A DNA stretch of 64,000 nucleotides from Rothia sp035916755 (GCF_035916755.1 NZ_JAYWIX010000001.1:310001-374000); one strand, 5' to 3'; shown: positions 33,898-43,281, counted from the stretch's first letter. Notes: generated by a model from the sequence alone, not told the origin. Numbers and translations: made by a program.

Positions 33898-35355
33898 ATG
33901 ACTGAACAGGTTGAGCGCACTGCCAACAACACCGTCATTTCAGAAATTCTGGAGGCAAACCCCGAACTCGAAGGTATCGGTACCTACGAGTACGGCTGGG
34001 CTGACTCCGATGAAGCAGGCCAGGCTGCAAAGCGTGGTCTTGACGAAGATGTCGTACGCGACATTTCAGCCAAGAAGAACGAACCCGAATGGATGCTGGA
34101 CCTTCGTCTGAAGGCCCTCAAGTTCTTCGACCGCAAGCCCATGCCCGCCTGGGGTGCAGACCTCTCGGACATCGACTTCGACAACATCAAGTACTTCGTC
34201 CGCTCCACCGAGCGCCAGGCAGAAACCTGGGAAGAACTGCCCGAAGACATCCGCAACACCTACGAGAAGCTGGGCATTCCCGAAGCTGAACGTAACCGCC
34301 TGGTCGCCGGCGTTGCCGCCCAGTACGAGTCAGAGGTCGTCTACCACCAGATCCGCGAGGACCTCGAAGCCCAGGGCGTTATCTTCCTGGACACCGACAC
34401 CGCCCTCAAGGAACACCCCGAATTCTTCGAGGAATACTTCGGCTCCGTCATCCCCGCCGGTGACAACAAGTTCGCAGCCCTGAACACCGCCGTATGGTCA
34501 GGTGGCTCCTTCGTCTACGTGCCCCCGGGTGTTCACGTAGAGATCCCCCTGCAGGCCTACTTCCGTATTAACACCGAGAACATGGGCCAGTTCGAGCGTA
34601 CCCTCATCATCGCTGACGAGGGATCCTACGTTCACTACATCGAAGGCTGCACCGCCCCCATCTACAAGACCGACTCATTGCACTCAGCAGTCGTTGAAAT
34701 CGTGGTCAAGAAGAACGCCCGCGTTCGCTACACCACCATTCAGAACTGGTCGAACAACGTCTACAACCTGGTGACCAAGCGCGCCATCGCCCACGAGGGT
34801 GCCACCATGGAATGGATCGACGGCAACATCGGCTCCAAGGTCACCCAGAAGTACCCCGCTGTTTACATGGTCGGTGAGCACGCCAAGGGTGAAACCCTCT
34901 CCATCGCTTTCGCAGGCGAGGGCCAGCACCAGGACACCGGTTCCAAGATGGTCCACATCGCCCCCAACACCTCATCCACCATCGTGTCCAAGTCTGTGGC
35001 TCGTAACGGTGGCCGTGCCGCCTACCGTGGCCTGGTCCAGGTGCGCGAAGGTGCTTCCCACGCTAAGAGCTCGGTGGTCTGTGACGCCCTGCTGGTCGAC
35101 ACCATCTCCCGCTCAGATACCTACCCCTACGTAGATATCCGCGAGGACGACGTCACCATGGGCCACGAGGCAACCGTCTCCCGCGTCTCAGAAGAACAGC
35201 TCTTCTACCTGCAGCAGCGCGGCCTGCCCGAAGACGAAGCTATGGCCATGATTGTGCGCGGCTTCGTGGAGCCCATCGCCCGCGAGCTGCCCATGGAATA
35301 CGCGCTTGAACTTAACCGCCTGATCGAACTCCAGATGGAAGGATCCGTAGGCTAA
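33898..35355 (+). CDS. sufB: Fe-S cluster assembly protein SufB
   Basis: Scaffold subunit of SufBCD, 485 aa from the ATG at 33898 (AAAGG upstream). Contains EPEWMLDLRLKA near residue 65, the PPGVHVEIPLQAYF beta-helix entry near 215, EGCTAPIYK and the conserved Cys-containing VVCDALLVD region near 400. It is uninterrupted; the intein found in the M. tuberculosis homologue is absent. Strong codon bias. Confidence 0.97.
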   Translation: MTEQVERTANNTVISEILEANPELEGIGTYEYGWADSDEAGQAAKRGLDEDVVRDISAKKNEPEWMLDLRLKALKFFDRKPMPAWGADLSDIDFDNIKYFVRSTERQAETWEELPEDIRNTYEKLGIPEAERNRLVAGVAAQYESEVVYHQIREDLEAQGVIFLDTDTALKEHPEFFEEYFGSVIPAGDNKFAALNTAVWSGGSFVYVPPGVHVEIPLQAYFRINTENMGQFERTLIIADEGSYVHYIEGCTAPIYKTDSLHSAVVEIVVKKNARVRYTTIQNWSNNVYNLVTKRAIAHEGATMEWIDGNIGSKVTQKYPAVYMVGEHAKGETLSIAFAGEGQHQDTGSKMVHIAPNTSSTIVSKSVARNGGRAAYRGLVQVREGASHAKSSVVCDALLVDTISRSDTYPYVDIREDDVTMGHEATVSRVSEEQLFYLQQRGLPEDEAMAMIVRGFVEPIARELPMEYALELNRLIELQMEGSVG

Positions 35356-35358
35356 ATT

Positions 35359-36606
35359 ATGGCTAACGCAGAAAACCAGGGTCACAACAACCCCGCGATT
35401 CCCGGTATGGACCAGGAAGGTGAGAAGCTTGCAACCGAGCTGGCCACCGACGACACCATCCGCGTCTCAAAGCACAACACCGACAAGGTCGAGATTGACG
35501 TCTCCCGCGCCGAGCGTAAGACCTCCTACAAGGTTGAAGACTTCGCAGCTCTCACCGGCCGTGAAGAAGACTGGCGTTTCACCCCGCTCAAGCGTCTGGG
35601 CGGTCTGCACACCGATGAACTCACCGGTGCTGCCCCCGCCGTAGAGGTCAACGCGCCTGCTGGCGTCCAGGTCGAGACTATCGCCCGCGACGACGCCCGC
35701 ATTGGCTCCGCCGGTATTCCCGAGGACCGCGTAGCGGCCAACGCCTGGAGCACCTTCTCCGAGGCAACCGCCATTACCGTTCCCGCCGAAGCTGAACTGG
35801 AAGGCCAAATTGAGGTTGCTATCAACGGCACCCATAAGGACGCCGCAGCCCAGCACCTCTTCATCGAGACCAAGCCCTTCTCCAAGGCCGTTGTTGTGCT
35901 GCGCCACACTGGCTCAGCCGTGCTCTCCCAGAACGTTGAATTCAAGGTGGGGGACTCGTCCTCTCTGACCGTCATCACCGTTCAGCAGTGGGAGGACGAC
36001 GCAATTCACGCCTCAGCCCAGTACGCTGCTCTGGGGCGTGACGCCAAGTTCAAGCACGTCAACATCTCCCTCGGTGGTGACCTGGTGCGCGTCACCCCCT
36101 CCACCAAGTTCACCGCCCCCGGCGCTGAAACCGAGATGTACGGCCTCTACTTTGTCGATGCCGGCCAGCACATTGAGAACCGTCTCTTCGTCGCTCACAC
36201 CGAACCCAACTGCAAGTCCCGCGTCACCTACAAGGGTGCCCTGCAGGGCAAGGGAGCACACTCGGTATGGGTAGGCGATGTGCTCATCGGTAAGGACGCA
36301 GAAGGCACCGACACCTACGAGCTCAACCGCAACCTGATTCTCGAAGACGGCCCCCGCGCTGACTCCGTGCCAAACCTGGAAATCGAAACCGGCCTCATCG
36401 AGGGCGCCGGCCACGCATCCACTACCGGTCAGCTCGACGAGCAGCACCTCTGGTACCTGCAGGCCCGCGGTATTCCCGAGGCTGAAGCCCGCCGCCTGGT
36501 CGTCCGTGGCTTCCTCAACGAGATTATTCAGCAGATCCGTATCCCCGAGCTCGAAGAACAGCTCACCGATGCCCTCGAAGCTGAACTCGCGATTTCCAAC
36601 AACTAA
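35359..36606 (+). CDS. sufD: Fe-S cluster assembly protein SufD
   Basis: 415 aa, partner of SufB, with the C-terminal beta-helix SufBD core (HIENRLFVAHTEPNCKSR, WVGDVLIGKDAEGTDTYELNRNL in part, EQHLWYLQARGIPEAEARRLV). The N-terminal 55 residues are polar and not clearly conserved. Starts 3 bp after the sufB stop, so it is co-translated. Confidence 0.96.
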   Translation: MANAENQGHNNPAIPGMDQEGEKLATELATDDTIRVSKHNTDKVEIDVSRAERKTSYKVEDFAALTGREEDWRFTPLKRLGGLHTDELTGAAPAVEVNAPAGVQVETIARDDARIGSAGIPEDRVAANAWSTFSEATAITVPAEAELEGQIEVAINGTHKDAAAQHLFIETKPFSKAVVVLRHTGSAVLSQNVEFKVGDSSSLTVITVQQWEDDAIHASAQYAALGRDAKFKHVNISLGGDLVRVTPSTKFTAPGAETEMYGLYFVDAGQHIENRLFVAHTEPNCKSRVTYKGALQGKGAHSVWVGDVLIGKDAEGTDTYELNRNLILEDGPRADSVPNLEIETGLIEGAGHASTTGQLDEQHLWYLQARGIPEAEARRLVVRGFLNEIIQQIRIPELEEQLTDALEAELAISNN

Positions 36607-36635
36607 AGCTTTACCTTTTACAGGAGAAACAAACT

Positions 36636-37394
36636 ATGGCAACCCTTGAAATCAAGGACCTCCACGTCTCCGTTATTCTGGACGACGAAAACACCAAGCC
36701 CATCCTCAAGGGCGTCAACCTCACCATCAACTCGGGTGAAATCCACGCCATCATGGGCCCCAACGGCTCCGGTAAGTCCACTCTGGCTTCTACCATCGCT
36801 GGCCACCCCAAGTACCAGATTGACTCCGGCGAGATCTTGCTTGACGGCGAAGATGTTACTGAGATGTCCGTCGACGAGCGCGCCCGCGCCGGCCTCTTCC
36901 TGGCTATGCAGTACCCCGTCGAAATCCCCGGCGTCACCATGAGCAACTTCCTGCGCTCAGCCAAGACCGCTGTTGACGGCGAAGCTCCCGCCCTGCGCAC
37001 CTGGACCAAGGACGTCAAGGCAGCCATGGAGAACCTCTCCATCGACCCCGCCTTCATCTCCCGTAACGTCAACGAAGGCTTCTCCGGCGGCGAAAAGAAG
37101 CGCCACGAGATTCTGCAGCTAGAACTGCTCAAGCCCAAGTTCGGTATTCTCGATGAGACCGACTCCGGCCTGGACGTCGACGCTCTCAAGGTCGTTTCTG
37201 AGGGCGTCAACCGAGCCCACCAGGCCAATGACATGGGCGTTATGCTGATTACCCACTACACCCGCATCCTGCGCTACATCAAGCCCCAGTTCGTTCACGT
37301 TTTCGTGGATGGCAAGATGGTAGACCAGGGCGGCTCCGAGCTCGCTGACCGTCTTGAAGAAGAGGGCTACGAGCGCTACCTGGCTGCTAAGTAG
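36636..37394 (+). CDS. sufC: Fe-S cluster assembly ATPase SufC
   Basis: ABC ATPase of the SufBCD complex, 252 aa. Walker A MGPNGSGKSTLAS near residue 43, the variant signature FSGGEKKRHEIL near 153, Walker B FGILDETDSGLDVDAL and H-loop LITHYTRIL. AGGAGAAAC precedes the ATG. Confidence 0.97.
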   Translation: MATLEIKDLHVSVILDDENTKPILKGVNLTINSGEIHAIMGPNGSGKSTLASTIAGHPKYQIDSGEILLDGEDVTEMSVDERARAGLFLAMQYPVEIPGVTMSNFLRSAKTAVDGEAPALRTWTKDVKAAMENLSIDPAFISRNVNEGFSGGEKKRHEILQLELLKPKFGILDETDSGLDVDALKVVSEGVNRAHQANDMGVMLITHYTRILRYIKPQFVHVFVDGKMVDQGGSELADRLEEEGYERYLAAK

Positions 37395-37421
37395 TAGCGG
37401 CTGAACTGAAAGGTGACTGCT

Positions 37422-37751
37422 ATGTCAGATGCCCCCGCTGGTGCCCCCAGCCAAGAGGCCATTGAAGAGGCTCTCATGAACGTGATTGACCCCGAACTGG
37501 GAGTCAACATCGTTGATTTGGGTCTGCTCTACGGTATGCGCTGGAATGACGAAGGCGCCCTCGTGCTCGACATGACCCTGACCACCGCCGCCTGCCCCCT
37601 GCAGGACGTCATCGAGGAACAGGTTCAGCAGAACCTGGAAACCATGATTGACGAGTGGCACGTGAACTGGGTCTGGATGCCTCCGTGGGGCCCCGAGCGC
37701 ATCACCGAGGACGGCCGCGACCAGATGCGCGCCCTCGGCTTCAACATCTAG
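37422..37751 (+). CDS. Metal-sulfur cluster assembly factor, MIP18/DUF59 (SufT-like)
   Basis: 109-aa DUF59 protein with the conserved DPELGVNIVDLGLLY near the N-terminus and LTLTTAACPLQDVI with the functional Cys near residue 63, ending WMPPWGPERIT. Involved in Fe-S maturation. GAAAGG is upstream of the ATG at 37422. Last gene of the suf operon; note that sufS (cysteine desulfurase) and sufU are not in between. Confidence 0.9.
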   Translation: MSDAPAGAPSQEAIEEALMNVIDPELGVNIVDLGLLYGMRWNDEGALVLDMTLTTAACPLQDVIEEQVQQNLETMIDEWHVNWVWMPPWGPERITEDGRDQMRALGFNI

Positions 37752-37771
37752 CCAACGCGGTTAACATGTGA

Positions 37772-37826
37772 GGACGCCTCCCCGCACTTTTCTTGCCTTT
37801 TGGCAGGGGAGCGCGGGGTGGCGTCC
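37772..37826 (+). terminator. Terminator of the suf operon
   Basis: Two-tier hairpin: GGACGCC and CCCCGC at the base pair with GCGGGG and GGCGTCC, with an inner TGCC-TTTT-GGCA. A weak T-rich stretch follows. Confidence 0.8.
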
Positions 37827-38244
37827 CTATCTTTGCGCCCTGTGTTTTTAATAACTTTTGCCATCCGGCTGTATTGGCAAAGCTGGTGTATCTCAGAAGT
37901 GATCTGCTGAAATCATGTGGGAAGGCGGCCCCGATAACGGTGGTTTCGCCGGTATCGACTACGTCGTGAGCTAATTCCGTCACTAAGCTCAATAGCCCGT
38001 GGCAGGGTCCGTGTCTAAAACAACATGAGGCACGGAACTCTTTCACGGGCTTCTTATATGTTCCTCAATCGGTTTCACCAGGGCATACACTCATATCCTG
38101 TGTAGCTTGTGGGCCGGTTGGTGGCTCTTATCCCCAGCAATGACCACACATCGCAGTAGGCGGGGTGGGCACAGAAAACCCTAAGCTAGATACACACCTT
38201 GCACCGCCGAACAACCGGCGGGCTACTCGCACACTAGGGAATAC
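37827..38244. other. Intergenic region with stacked hairpins
   Basis: About 420 bp without a credible gene. It holds CGAT...CGG/CCG...ATCG near 37930-37956 and an imperfect nested hairpin at 37994-38051 (AGCCCGTG pairs with CACGGGCT, inside which TCCGTG pairs with CACGGA). It may be the 5' control region of the secreted protein gene; no known riboswitch is recognised. Confidence 0.4.
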
Positions 38245-41200
38245 ATGGAACATAAAGACACTTCGGCGCGCCCGTCGAAGCGCGCTACAGCGCGCGATTT
38301 TTGGGCTGCTACTCGCACCCAGCTCAAAGCCCCCTTCGCGCTCAAAAAGCCCAACCTGGCCACCAAGGCCGGGGTGGGCGTCCTCGCCCTGACAACCGCC
38401 GTGACCATACTCCCTGGCGCAACTGCCTCGGATACCTACACCCCCGACGGTAAAACCAGCGAAACCGCAGCTGCAAGCTGCTGGGAAGCCAAGCAAACCG
38501 ACCCCGCTGCTACTAGCGGCACCTACTGGCTCTGGACCCCAGAGATGGCAGCCCCCGAACAGTTCTACTGCGACCAGGAAACTGACGGCGGAGGCTGGGT
38601 CATGATCGGCCGCGGCCGCGACGGCTGGGAAGAAAATTACAACGGTAAGGGTAAGGCCTCCCAGCTCTACACCAACCCAGATGGCACCGATGCCTTCACC
38701 CCCGTACAGCTGCCCTCCACCACGATTGATGCCCTCATCGGTGAACAGAAAGTATCAGACCTCAAAGAGGGCTTCCGCATCCGCCGCGCAGCCAACGCTG
38801 ACGGCACCAAGTGGCAGAACGTCACTGTAACCCGCTCAAACGCAACAGACTGGACCTGGGCTCTCTCTGGTACCCAGGCCTGGCGCGATGTCAAGTTCCG
38901 CGGCGATTCACCGACTGTCACTGCCTCTTACCGAGACTTTTCCTCGTTGACGGGTCAGATGATGAAGCCGATACTCTCCATGTACCAGGTCAACTTCCTG
39001 GGCACCAGCGAGCAGGGCTGGCGTATGGGCTTTGCTTATGGCCCCATTGCCCGTGGCTCCGATAACGCCACCACCCACCTCTGGTCCAAGACCGGCGCTA
39101 GCCCCCTGCCCTTCTCCCAGGTCTTCCTGCGCCCCAAGCTGACACAAGCAGATCTCAACCTCGCCGACTACGCTGACGCAGGCGCGTCCGCATCCACCCG
39201 CCGCGCCCTGCCCAACTCCTACTCCGCCAAGGTCACCTGGCGCACCAGCGACACCACCGGCACCGGCAACCTGGGCGAACTCAACACCTACGTGCAGGCT
39301 ATCACCCAGGTCGGTAACACCGTCTTCACCGGCGGCGACTTCGCCTGGGTAGAAAACGCTGCCACCGGAGAGAAGGTACAGCAGAAGTTCCTGGCAGGTT
39401 ACGACGTTACTACCGGCGAGCTTGTGCGCACCTTCATGCCCACCTTCAACGGTCAGATTAAGGCCCTTGAAGCCCTGCCCAACGGCACCCTGGCTGTAGG
39501 CGGCGAGTTCACCGAGGTCAACGGCGAAAAGGTTGCTGGCCTGGTCATTCTTAACCCCGTCACCGGTGAGATCGACCGCACCTACAACTTCGGTATCGAA
39601 AACCGAGGGGCAGGTTCCATCACCAGCGCCCGCACCCTCGATGTGCAGGGTGACTACCTCTACGTGGGTGGTGCCTTCTCCCACGTGGTCAACACCGAAA
39701 CCGGTGCCACCGGCTACTCTCGTAACGCCGGCCGCTTCAGCTTTAGCCAGAACGGGCCGGACGGTAGCTGGCGCCCCTACCTCAACGGCACCGTCAACGG
39801 CCTCTCAGCCTCAGATGACGGTGCAACCGTCGCTGCCGCAGGCTACTTCTCAGAGGTCAACGGCACCAAGACCTGGAAGCTGGCCCAGCTGAACACCACC
39901 GAGGGCAACATTGCCAAGGCATGGACCTGGGAGCCCTCCTTCCCGACCATCCAGCGCCAGGGCTACCAGAACGACGTTGAGGACGCCGGTGCTACCGTCT
40001 GGGCAGCCGGTTCAGAGCACATCATCCACCAGTACGCCAAGAACACCATGAGCCGCCTCTACTCAGCGATCACCATCGAGGGCGGCGACTTCCAGGACCT
40101 CTACGAAGACCAGAACAACAAGGTCATCTACGGCGCCTGCCACTGCGGCAACTACATCTACGAAGGTTCTGGCACCTGGCTACAGCCCTGGACCAACAAG
40201 GGCTTCTTCAACCTGCAGTCCATCCGCCTCTCAGCAGCCTTTGACGCTGAAACCGGCCGCGTCATCGGCGAATTCGCCCCCAACCTGCGCGGCCCGCGCG
40301 GCGACGGTGTGTGGGAGCAGTTCGTCGACTCAACCGGTACCCTCTGGCTAGGTGGCGACATCAACCGCTCCCAGGGTGCTAACGGCATACAGCAGACCGT
40401 GGGCTTTGCCCGCTTCGCCCCGCGAGATGTGACCGCCCCCGCCGCTCCGCGCTCGCTTGCTGTGAGCACCGACGGTGCCACTGACGTCCTGACCTGGCCC
40501 TCAGCCGGTCGTAACGTGATCTACCAGGTGCTACGTGATAACCGTGTCATCGCAACCACCACCGACACCACCTACTCGGTAGCCCACACCGATGATGCCC
40601 GCTACTTCGTGCGGTCAGCGGACGCCGCAGGCAACTTCTCTGCCTCAACCCCCGTTGCGCTGGCCCAGCAGGCCCAGCAGCCGGTCGCCCCGGTTGAACT
40701 GACTGCCCAGCCCACCGCCGAGGCGACCGCTGAGCCCACTCCGACTGCTGAGGCGAGCGCAGAGCCGACCACCGAGGCGCCCGCCCCGGTTGAGCCTCCG
40801 GTCGTTGAAGAACCCGCTCCCGCTGAGCCCGAGCGCCTTGCTGAGGCTCCTGCTAACGGTACCGTCATCAACAATCCCGCTCCCATCGAGCCGTTTGCGG
40901 TTCCGGTAGAAAACTCTGAGCCGGTTCTGGCATCGGGTGACGAGTGGAAGATTGCCTTCGGTCTGAAAGCCTGGCAGGGCCTGGACTCCACCTGGCGCGC
41001 CACCGACTACAAGTACGACACCGCCAAGTGGTACACCACCTACTCCTCTGTGGGCTGGGGTGAGCCGCGTGTGGCGACCATGTACCAGTTCTCGTCCACC
41101 AACCAGCCGGTATCGATGATGCTACGCAAGGAGCTCGACCTGAACCTGGCAGCGGGTCAGAAACTGGTGCTCACCACCTACGTGGATGATGGCATGATGA

Positions 41201-41427
41201 TCTGGGTCAACGGCAAGGAGTACACCCGCCAGAACCTGATTTGGGGTGCCCTGCCCACCTACACCGCCACCCGCGCTGTGGACTTCGGCGCTGCCCGCAC
41301 CACCCCGCTGGTCATTGAGATTCCCGCCTCTGACCTCAAGCAGGGTAAGAACTCCATTGCGGTGATGGTCAACTCCAACACCAAGGGCGCAGCCACCACC
41401 TTCGACATGATTGGTGAGGTGCGATAG
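38245..41427 (+). CDS. Large secreted protein: fibrinogen-like domain, beta-propeller, Fn3-like and C-terminal domain
   Basis: 1060 aa. Residues 1-61 are a long signal peptide (basic, then a hydrophobic core, AxA-type site near ATA). Residues about 77-310 look like a fibrinogen C-terminal-like domain: CWEAK ... FYCDQETDGGGWVMIGR. Residues about 345-730 form repeated blades (TVFTGGDF, TLAVGGEFTEVNG, YLYVGGAFSHV, TVAAAGYFSEVNG), a propeller of the type seen in bacterial surface proteins. About 735-810 is Fn3-like, 813-880 a Pro/Ala/Glu/Thr linker, and 897-1060 a beta-rich domain with AFGLKAWQG and DDGMMIWVNGKE. No LPXTG or C-terminal membrane anchor. RBS AGGGAA. Function unknown; a ligand-binding or host-facing role is inference. 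Confidence 0.85.
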   Translation: MEHKDTSARPSKRATARDFWAATRTQLKAPFALKKPNLATKAGVGVLALTTAVTILPGATASDTYTPDGKTSETAAASCWEAKQTDPAATSGTYWLWTPEMAAPEQFYCDQETDGGGWVMIGRGRDGWEENYNGKGKASQLYTNPDGTDAFTPVQLPSTTIDALIGEQKVSDLKEGFRIRRAANADGTKWQNVTVTRSNATDWTWALSGTQAWRDVKFRGDSPTVTASYRDFSSLTGQMMKPILSMYQVNFLGTSEQGWRMGFAYGPIARGSDNATTHLWSKTGASPLPFSQVFLRPKLTQADLNLADYADAGASASTRRALPNSYSAKVTWRTSDTTGTGNLGELNTYVQAITQVGNTVFTGGDFAWVENAATGEKVQQKFLAGYDVTTGELVRTFMPTFNGQIKALEALPNGTLAVGGEFTEVNGEKVAGLVILNPVTGEIDRTYNFGIENRGAGSITSARTLDVQGDYLYVGGAFSHVVNTETGATGYSRNAGRFSFSQNGPDGSWRPYLNGTVNGLSASDDGATVAAAGYFSEVNGTKTWKLAQLNTTEGNIAKAWTWEPSFPTIQRQGYQNDVEDAGATVWAAGSEHIIHQYAKNTMSRLYSAITIEGGDFQDLYEDQNNKVIYGACHCGNYIYEGSGTWLQPWTNKGFFNLQSIRLSAAFDAETGRVIGEFAPNLRGPRGDGVWEQFVDSTGTLWLGGDINRSQGANGIQQTVGFARFAPRDVTAPAAPRSLAVSTDGATDVLTWPSAGRNVIYQVLRDNRVIATTTDTTYSVAHTDDARYFVRSADAAGNFSASTPVALAQQAQQPVAPVELTAQPTAEATAEPTPTAEASAEPTTEAPAPVEPPVVEEPAPAEPERLAEAPANGTVINNPAPIEPFAVPVENSEPVLASGDEWKIAFGLKAWQGLDSTWRATDYKYDTAKWYTTYSSVGWGEPRVATMYQFSSTNQPVSMMLRKELDLNLAAGQKLVLTTYVDDGMMIWVNGKEYTRQNLIWGALPTYTATRAVDFGAARTTPLVIEIPASDLKQGKNSIAVMVNSNTKGAATTFDMIGEVR

Positions 41428-41455
41428 CGCAGGTTTAAAACCGAGCTAGCCCCTG

Positions 41456-41504
41456 AAAACTCCCCGTCCCTAGATGTTCAGCCTCTGGTGCGGGGAGTTT
41501 TTTT
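41456..41504 (+). terminator. Terminator after the secreted protein gene
   Basis: AAAACTCCCCG (41456-41466) pairs with CGGGGAGTTTT (41491-), a 24-base loop, then a T-run of seven. The long loop is unusual but the T-tract is clear. Confidence 0.9.
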
Positions 41505-41597
41505 CTGCGCGAAATTGCTGGGCAGGTGCCCGGGGCGGACGTCTGCCGGGAGTAAAGTAGGCAGGGTAAACCCCTAAGAAACTACAGAGGAGTCATG

Positions 41598-42857
41598 ATG
41601 GAACAGCTCACCGTCGATGTGCTGGTACTGGGCTTTGGTAAGGCCGGGAAAACGATTGCCATGAAGCGGGCAGCTGCCGGCGATAGGGTAGCGCTGGTAG
41701 AACAAGACCCGGCCATGTACGGCGGTACCTGCATCAATATTGGTTGTGTGCCCACTAAGTTCCTGCTGGAGCAGACCCACTTGCACCGGGAATTTACTGA
41801 GGCCCGCGATGCCCGCAATACTTTCATCGACCGCCTGAACGCCGCTAACCAGAAGATGGTGGAAGGCAAGGGCGTGCTGCTTCTAGACGGCGCTGCCCGG
41901 TTCCTTGATTCTTCTACTGTTCAAGTGGGGGAGCAGGTGCAGATGAGCGCCTCGACCATCATTATTAACACCGGGGCCAGCTCGGGTGTTGAGGTGGGCG
42001 GACGCGTGCACGACTCCACCAGCATCCAGCAGCTAGAGCACCCCCCGGCGTCTCTGGCCATTATTGGCGGCGGGCCGATTGGTCTTGAGTTCGCCACTAT
42101 GTTCTCTGGCTTCGGCAGCCGGGTGACCATGTACAAGGGCGAGGGGGAATTCCTGCCCGCCCTCGACCGGCACATCGCCCAGGCGGTGCGCGAGCACCTG
42201 GAGAACCAGGGCATTACAATCGTTGATCAGCGTATCTCAGTGGAGCAGGCTACCGAGCAGCTTGACGATGAGGCTATTCTGGTGGCGACCGGACGCCGTC
42301 CTGTGGTTGTCGGGCTTAACCTTGAGGCTGCCGGGGTTGAGCACACAGAGAAGGGCATCACGGTTGATGAGCACTGCCGCACCAGCGTGGAGGGTATCTA
42401 CGCGGTCGGGGACGTAACCGGCGCACCCCAGTTCACCTACGCGTCCTATGATGACCACCGCATTGTGCTCTCACACCGCTGGGGCGATGGCTCCCGAACC
42501 CGTACCGGCCGTCTGCTGCCCACCACGACCTTTATTGATCCGCCGCTCTCAACTGTAGGGCTCACCGCTGAGGCCGCTGGTGCCCACCACGAGATTGAGG
42601 TGCGCGAGTCAAAAATCGCTGACCTGGCGATTGTGCCCCGCCCCAAGATCATGGGTCGGCCAGAGGGTATCGCCCAGTTTGTACTCGATAAGGAGAGCAA
42701 CCAGATTCTGGGTGCTACTCTCTGGTGCATTGACTCCCAGGAGCTAATCAATACGGTAGCCCTGGCCATGACCCAGAAGATTCCGGCTACTGCGGTTGGT
42801 GAGGGCATCTATACCCACCCCTCGACCTCCGAGGTGTTCAACGCGCTGCTGGCTTAG
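41598..42857 (+). CDS. FAD-dependent disulfide oxidoreductase, RclA-like (probable hypothiocyanous acid reductase)
   Basis: 419 aa class I pyridine nucleotide-disulfide oxidoreductase. N-terminal FAD site (LGFGKAGKT), redox-active GGTCINIGCVPTK near residue 45, second Rossmann motif IIGGGPIGLEFA near 155, FAD-binding YAVGDVTGAPQFTY and the C-terminal HPSTSEVFNALL. The CINIGC motif with FGKAGKT, and the HPS.SE..N.L end resemble E. coli RclA rather than lipoamide dehydrogenase. The RclA family reduces hypothiocyanous acid, made by lactoperoxidase in saliva. GAGGAG precedes the second of two ATGs. Single gene, own -10-like TAAAGT near 41550. Confidence 0.85.
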   Translation: MEQLTVDVLVLGFGKAGKTIAMKRAAAGDRVALVEQDPAMYGGTCINIGCVPTKFLLEQTHLHREFTEARDARNTFIDRLNAANQKMVEGKGVLLLDGAARFLDSSTVQVGEQVQMSASTIIINTGASSGVEVGGRVHDSTSIQQLEHPPASLAIIGGGPIGLEFATMFSGFGSRVTMYKGEGEFLPALDRHIAQAVREHLENQGITIVDQRISVEQATEQLDDEAILVATGRRPVVVGLNLEAAGVEHTEKGITVDEHCRTSVEGIYAVGDVTGAPQFTYASYDDHRIVLSHRWGDGSRTRTGRLLPTTTFIDPPLSTVGLTAEAAGAHHEIEVRESKIADLAIVPRPKIMGRPEGIAQFVLDKESNQILGATLWCIDSQELINTVALAMTQKIPATAVGEGIYTHPSTSEVFNALLA

Positions 42858-42862
42858 GTGAG

Positions 42863-42917
42863 CGAGCGTGCACCGACCATGCGCACGCTCAGCGATATGG
42901 TGCACGCTCGGTTAGGG
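42863..42917. repeat. Palindromic repeat, copy 1 of the TA-islet pair
   Basis: CGAGCGTGCACC (42863-42874) faces GGTGCACGCTCG (42899-42910), followed by GTTAGGG. The right half, 42881-42917, matches 43981-44017 at 34 of 37 bases in the same orientation. Compared with copy 2, about 20 bases of the left inner arm are missing. Confidence 0.8.
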
Positions 42918-43014
42918 TCTCCTATGGGCCATGTAGTTTTCCATAAAGGTCTCTTATCCTTCAATCAGCCAAAATAGTTATTGGTTGGTATAGCGAGCTG
43001 GGTGAGTCCGTTTT

Positions 43015-43281
43015 CTATTTTTTATAGACTTCTCGCTGGTGACCGATTGTTAGAACCAAGATGATGAGTCGTCCTTCTTCGACAGTGTAGATTACCCTGT
43101 AGTTGCCAACTCTAAGTCTGAGTTCGCCGTCTCCTCCAACTATTTTCTTGATCCCTGGTGGGTAGGGGTTTGAGGTAAGCTCTTGGATTTTCTTGGCAAT
43201 GCGGGTCTGATCGTTTCTATTGATTTTGCGCAGTTCTTTTGCCGCAGAAGGTTTGAAGGTAACTGAGTAGTTAGCTGTCAT
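43015..43281 (-). CDS. RelE/ParE superfamily toxin (type II TA)
   Basis: 88 aa with the RelE fold pattern: VTFKPSAAKELRKI at the N-terminus, the central GDGELRLRVGNYRVIYTV, and GHQREVY at the end, carrying Arg/Tyr residues of the mRNA-interferase site. It overlaps the antitoxin stop by 4 bp (ATGA). Expected to cleave mRNA at the ribosome, held by the upstream Phd/YefM protein. Confidence 0.9.
   Translation of the reverse strand: MTANYSVTFKPSAAKELRKINRNDQTRIAKKIQELTSNPYPPGIKKIVGGDGELRLRVGNYRVIYTVEEGRLIILVLTIGHQREVYKK

Noticed and set aside
33898..35355. Intein in SufB, as in M. tuberculosis
   Set aside because: The SufB frame has normal length (about 485 aa) and no splice motifs.
37741..38046. 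101-codon minus-strand frame in the suf/secreted-protein gap
   Set aside because: Overlaps the suf terminator hairpin, no RBS, no recognisable motif.
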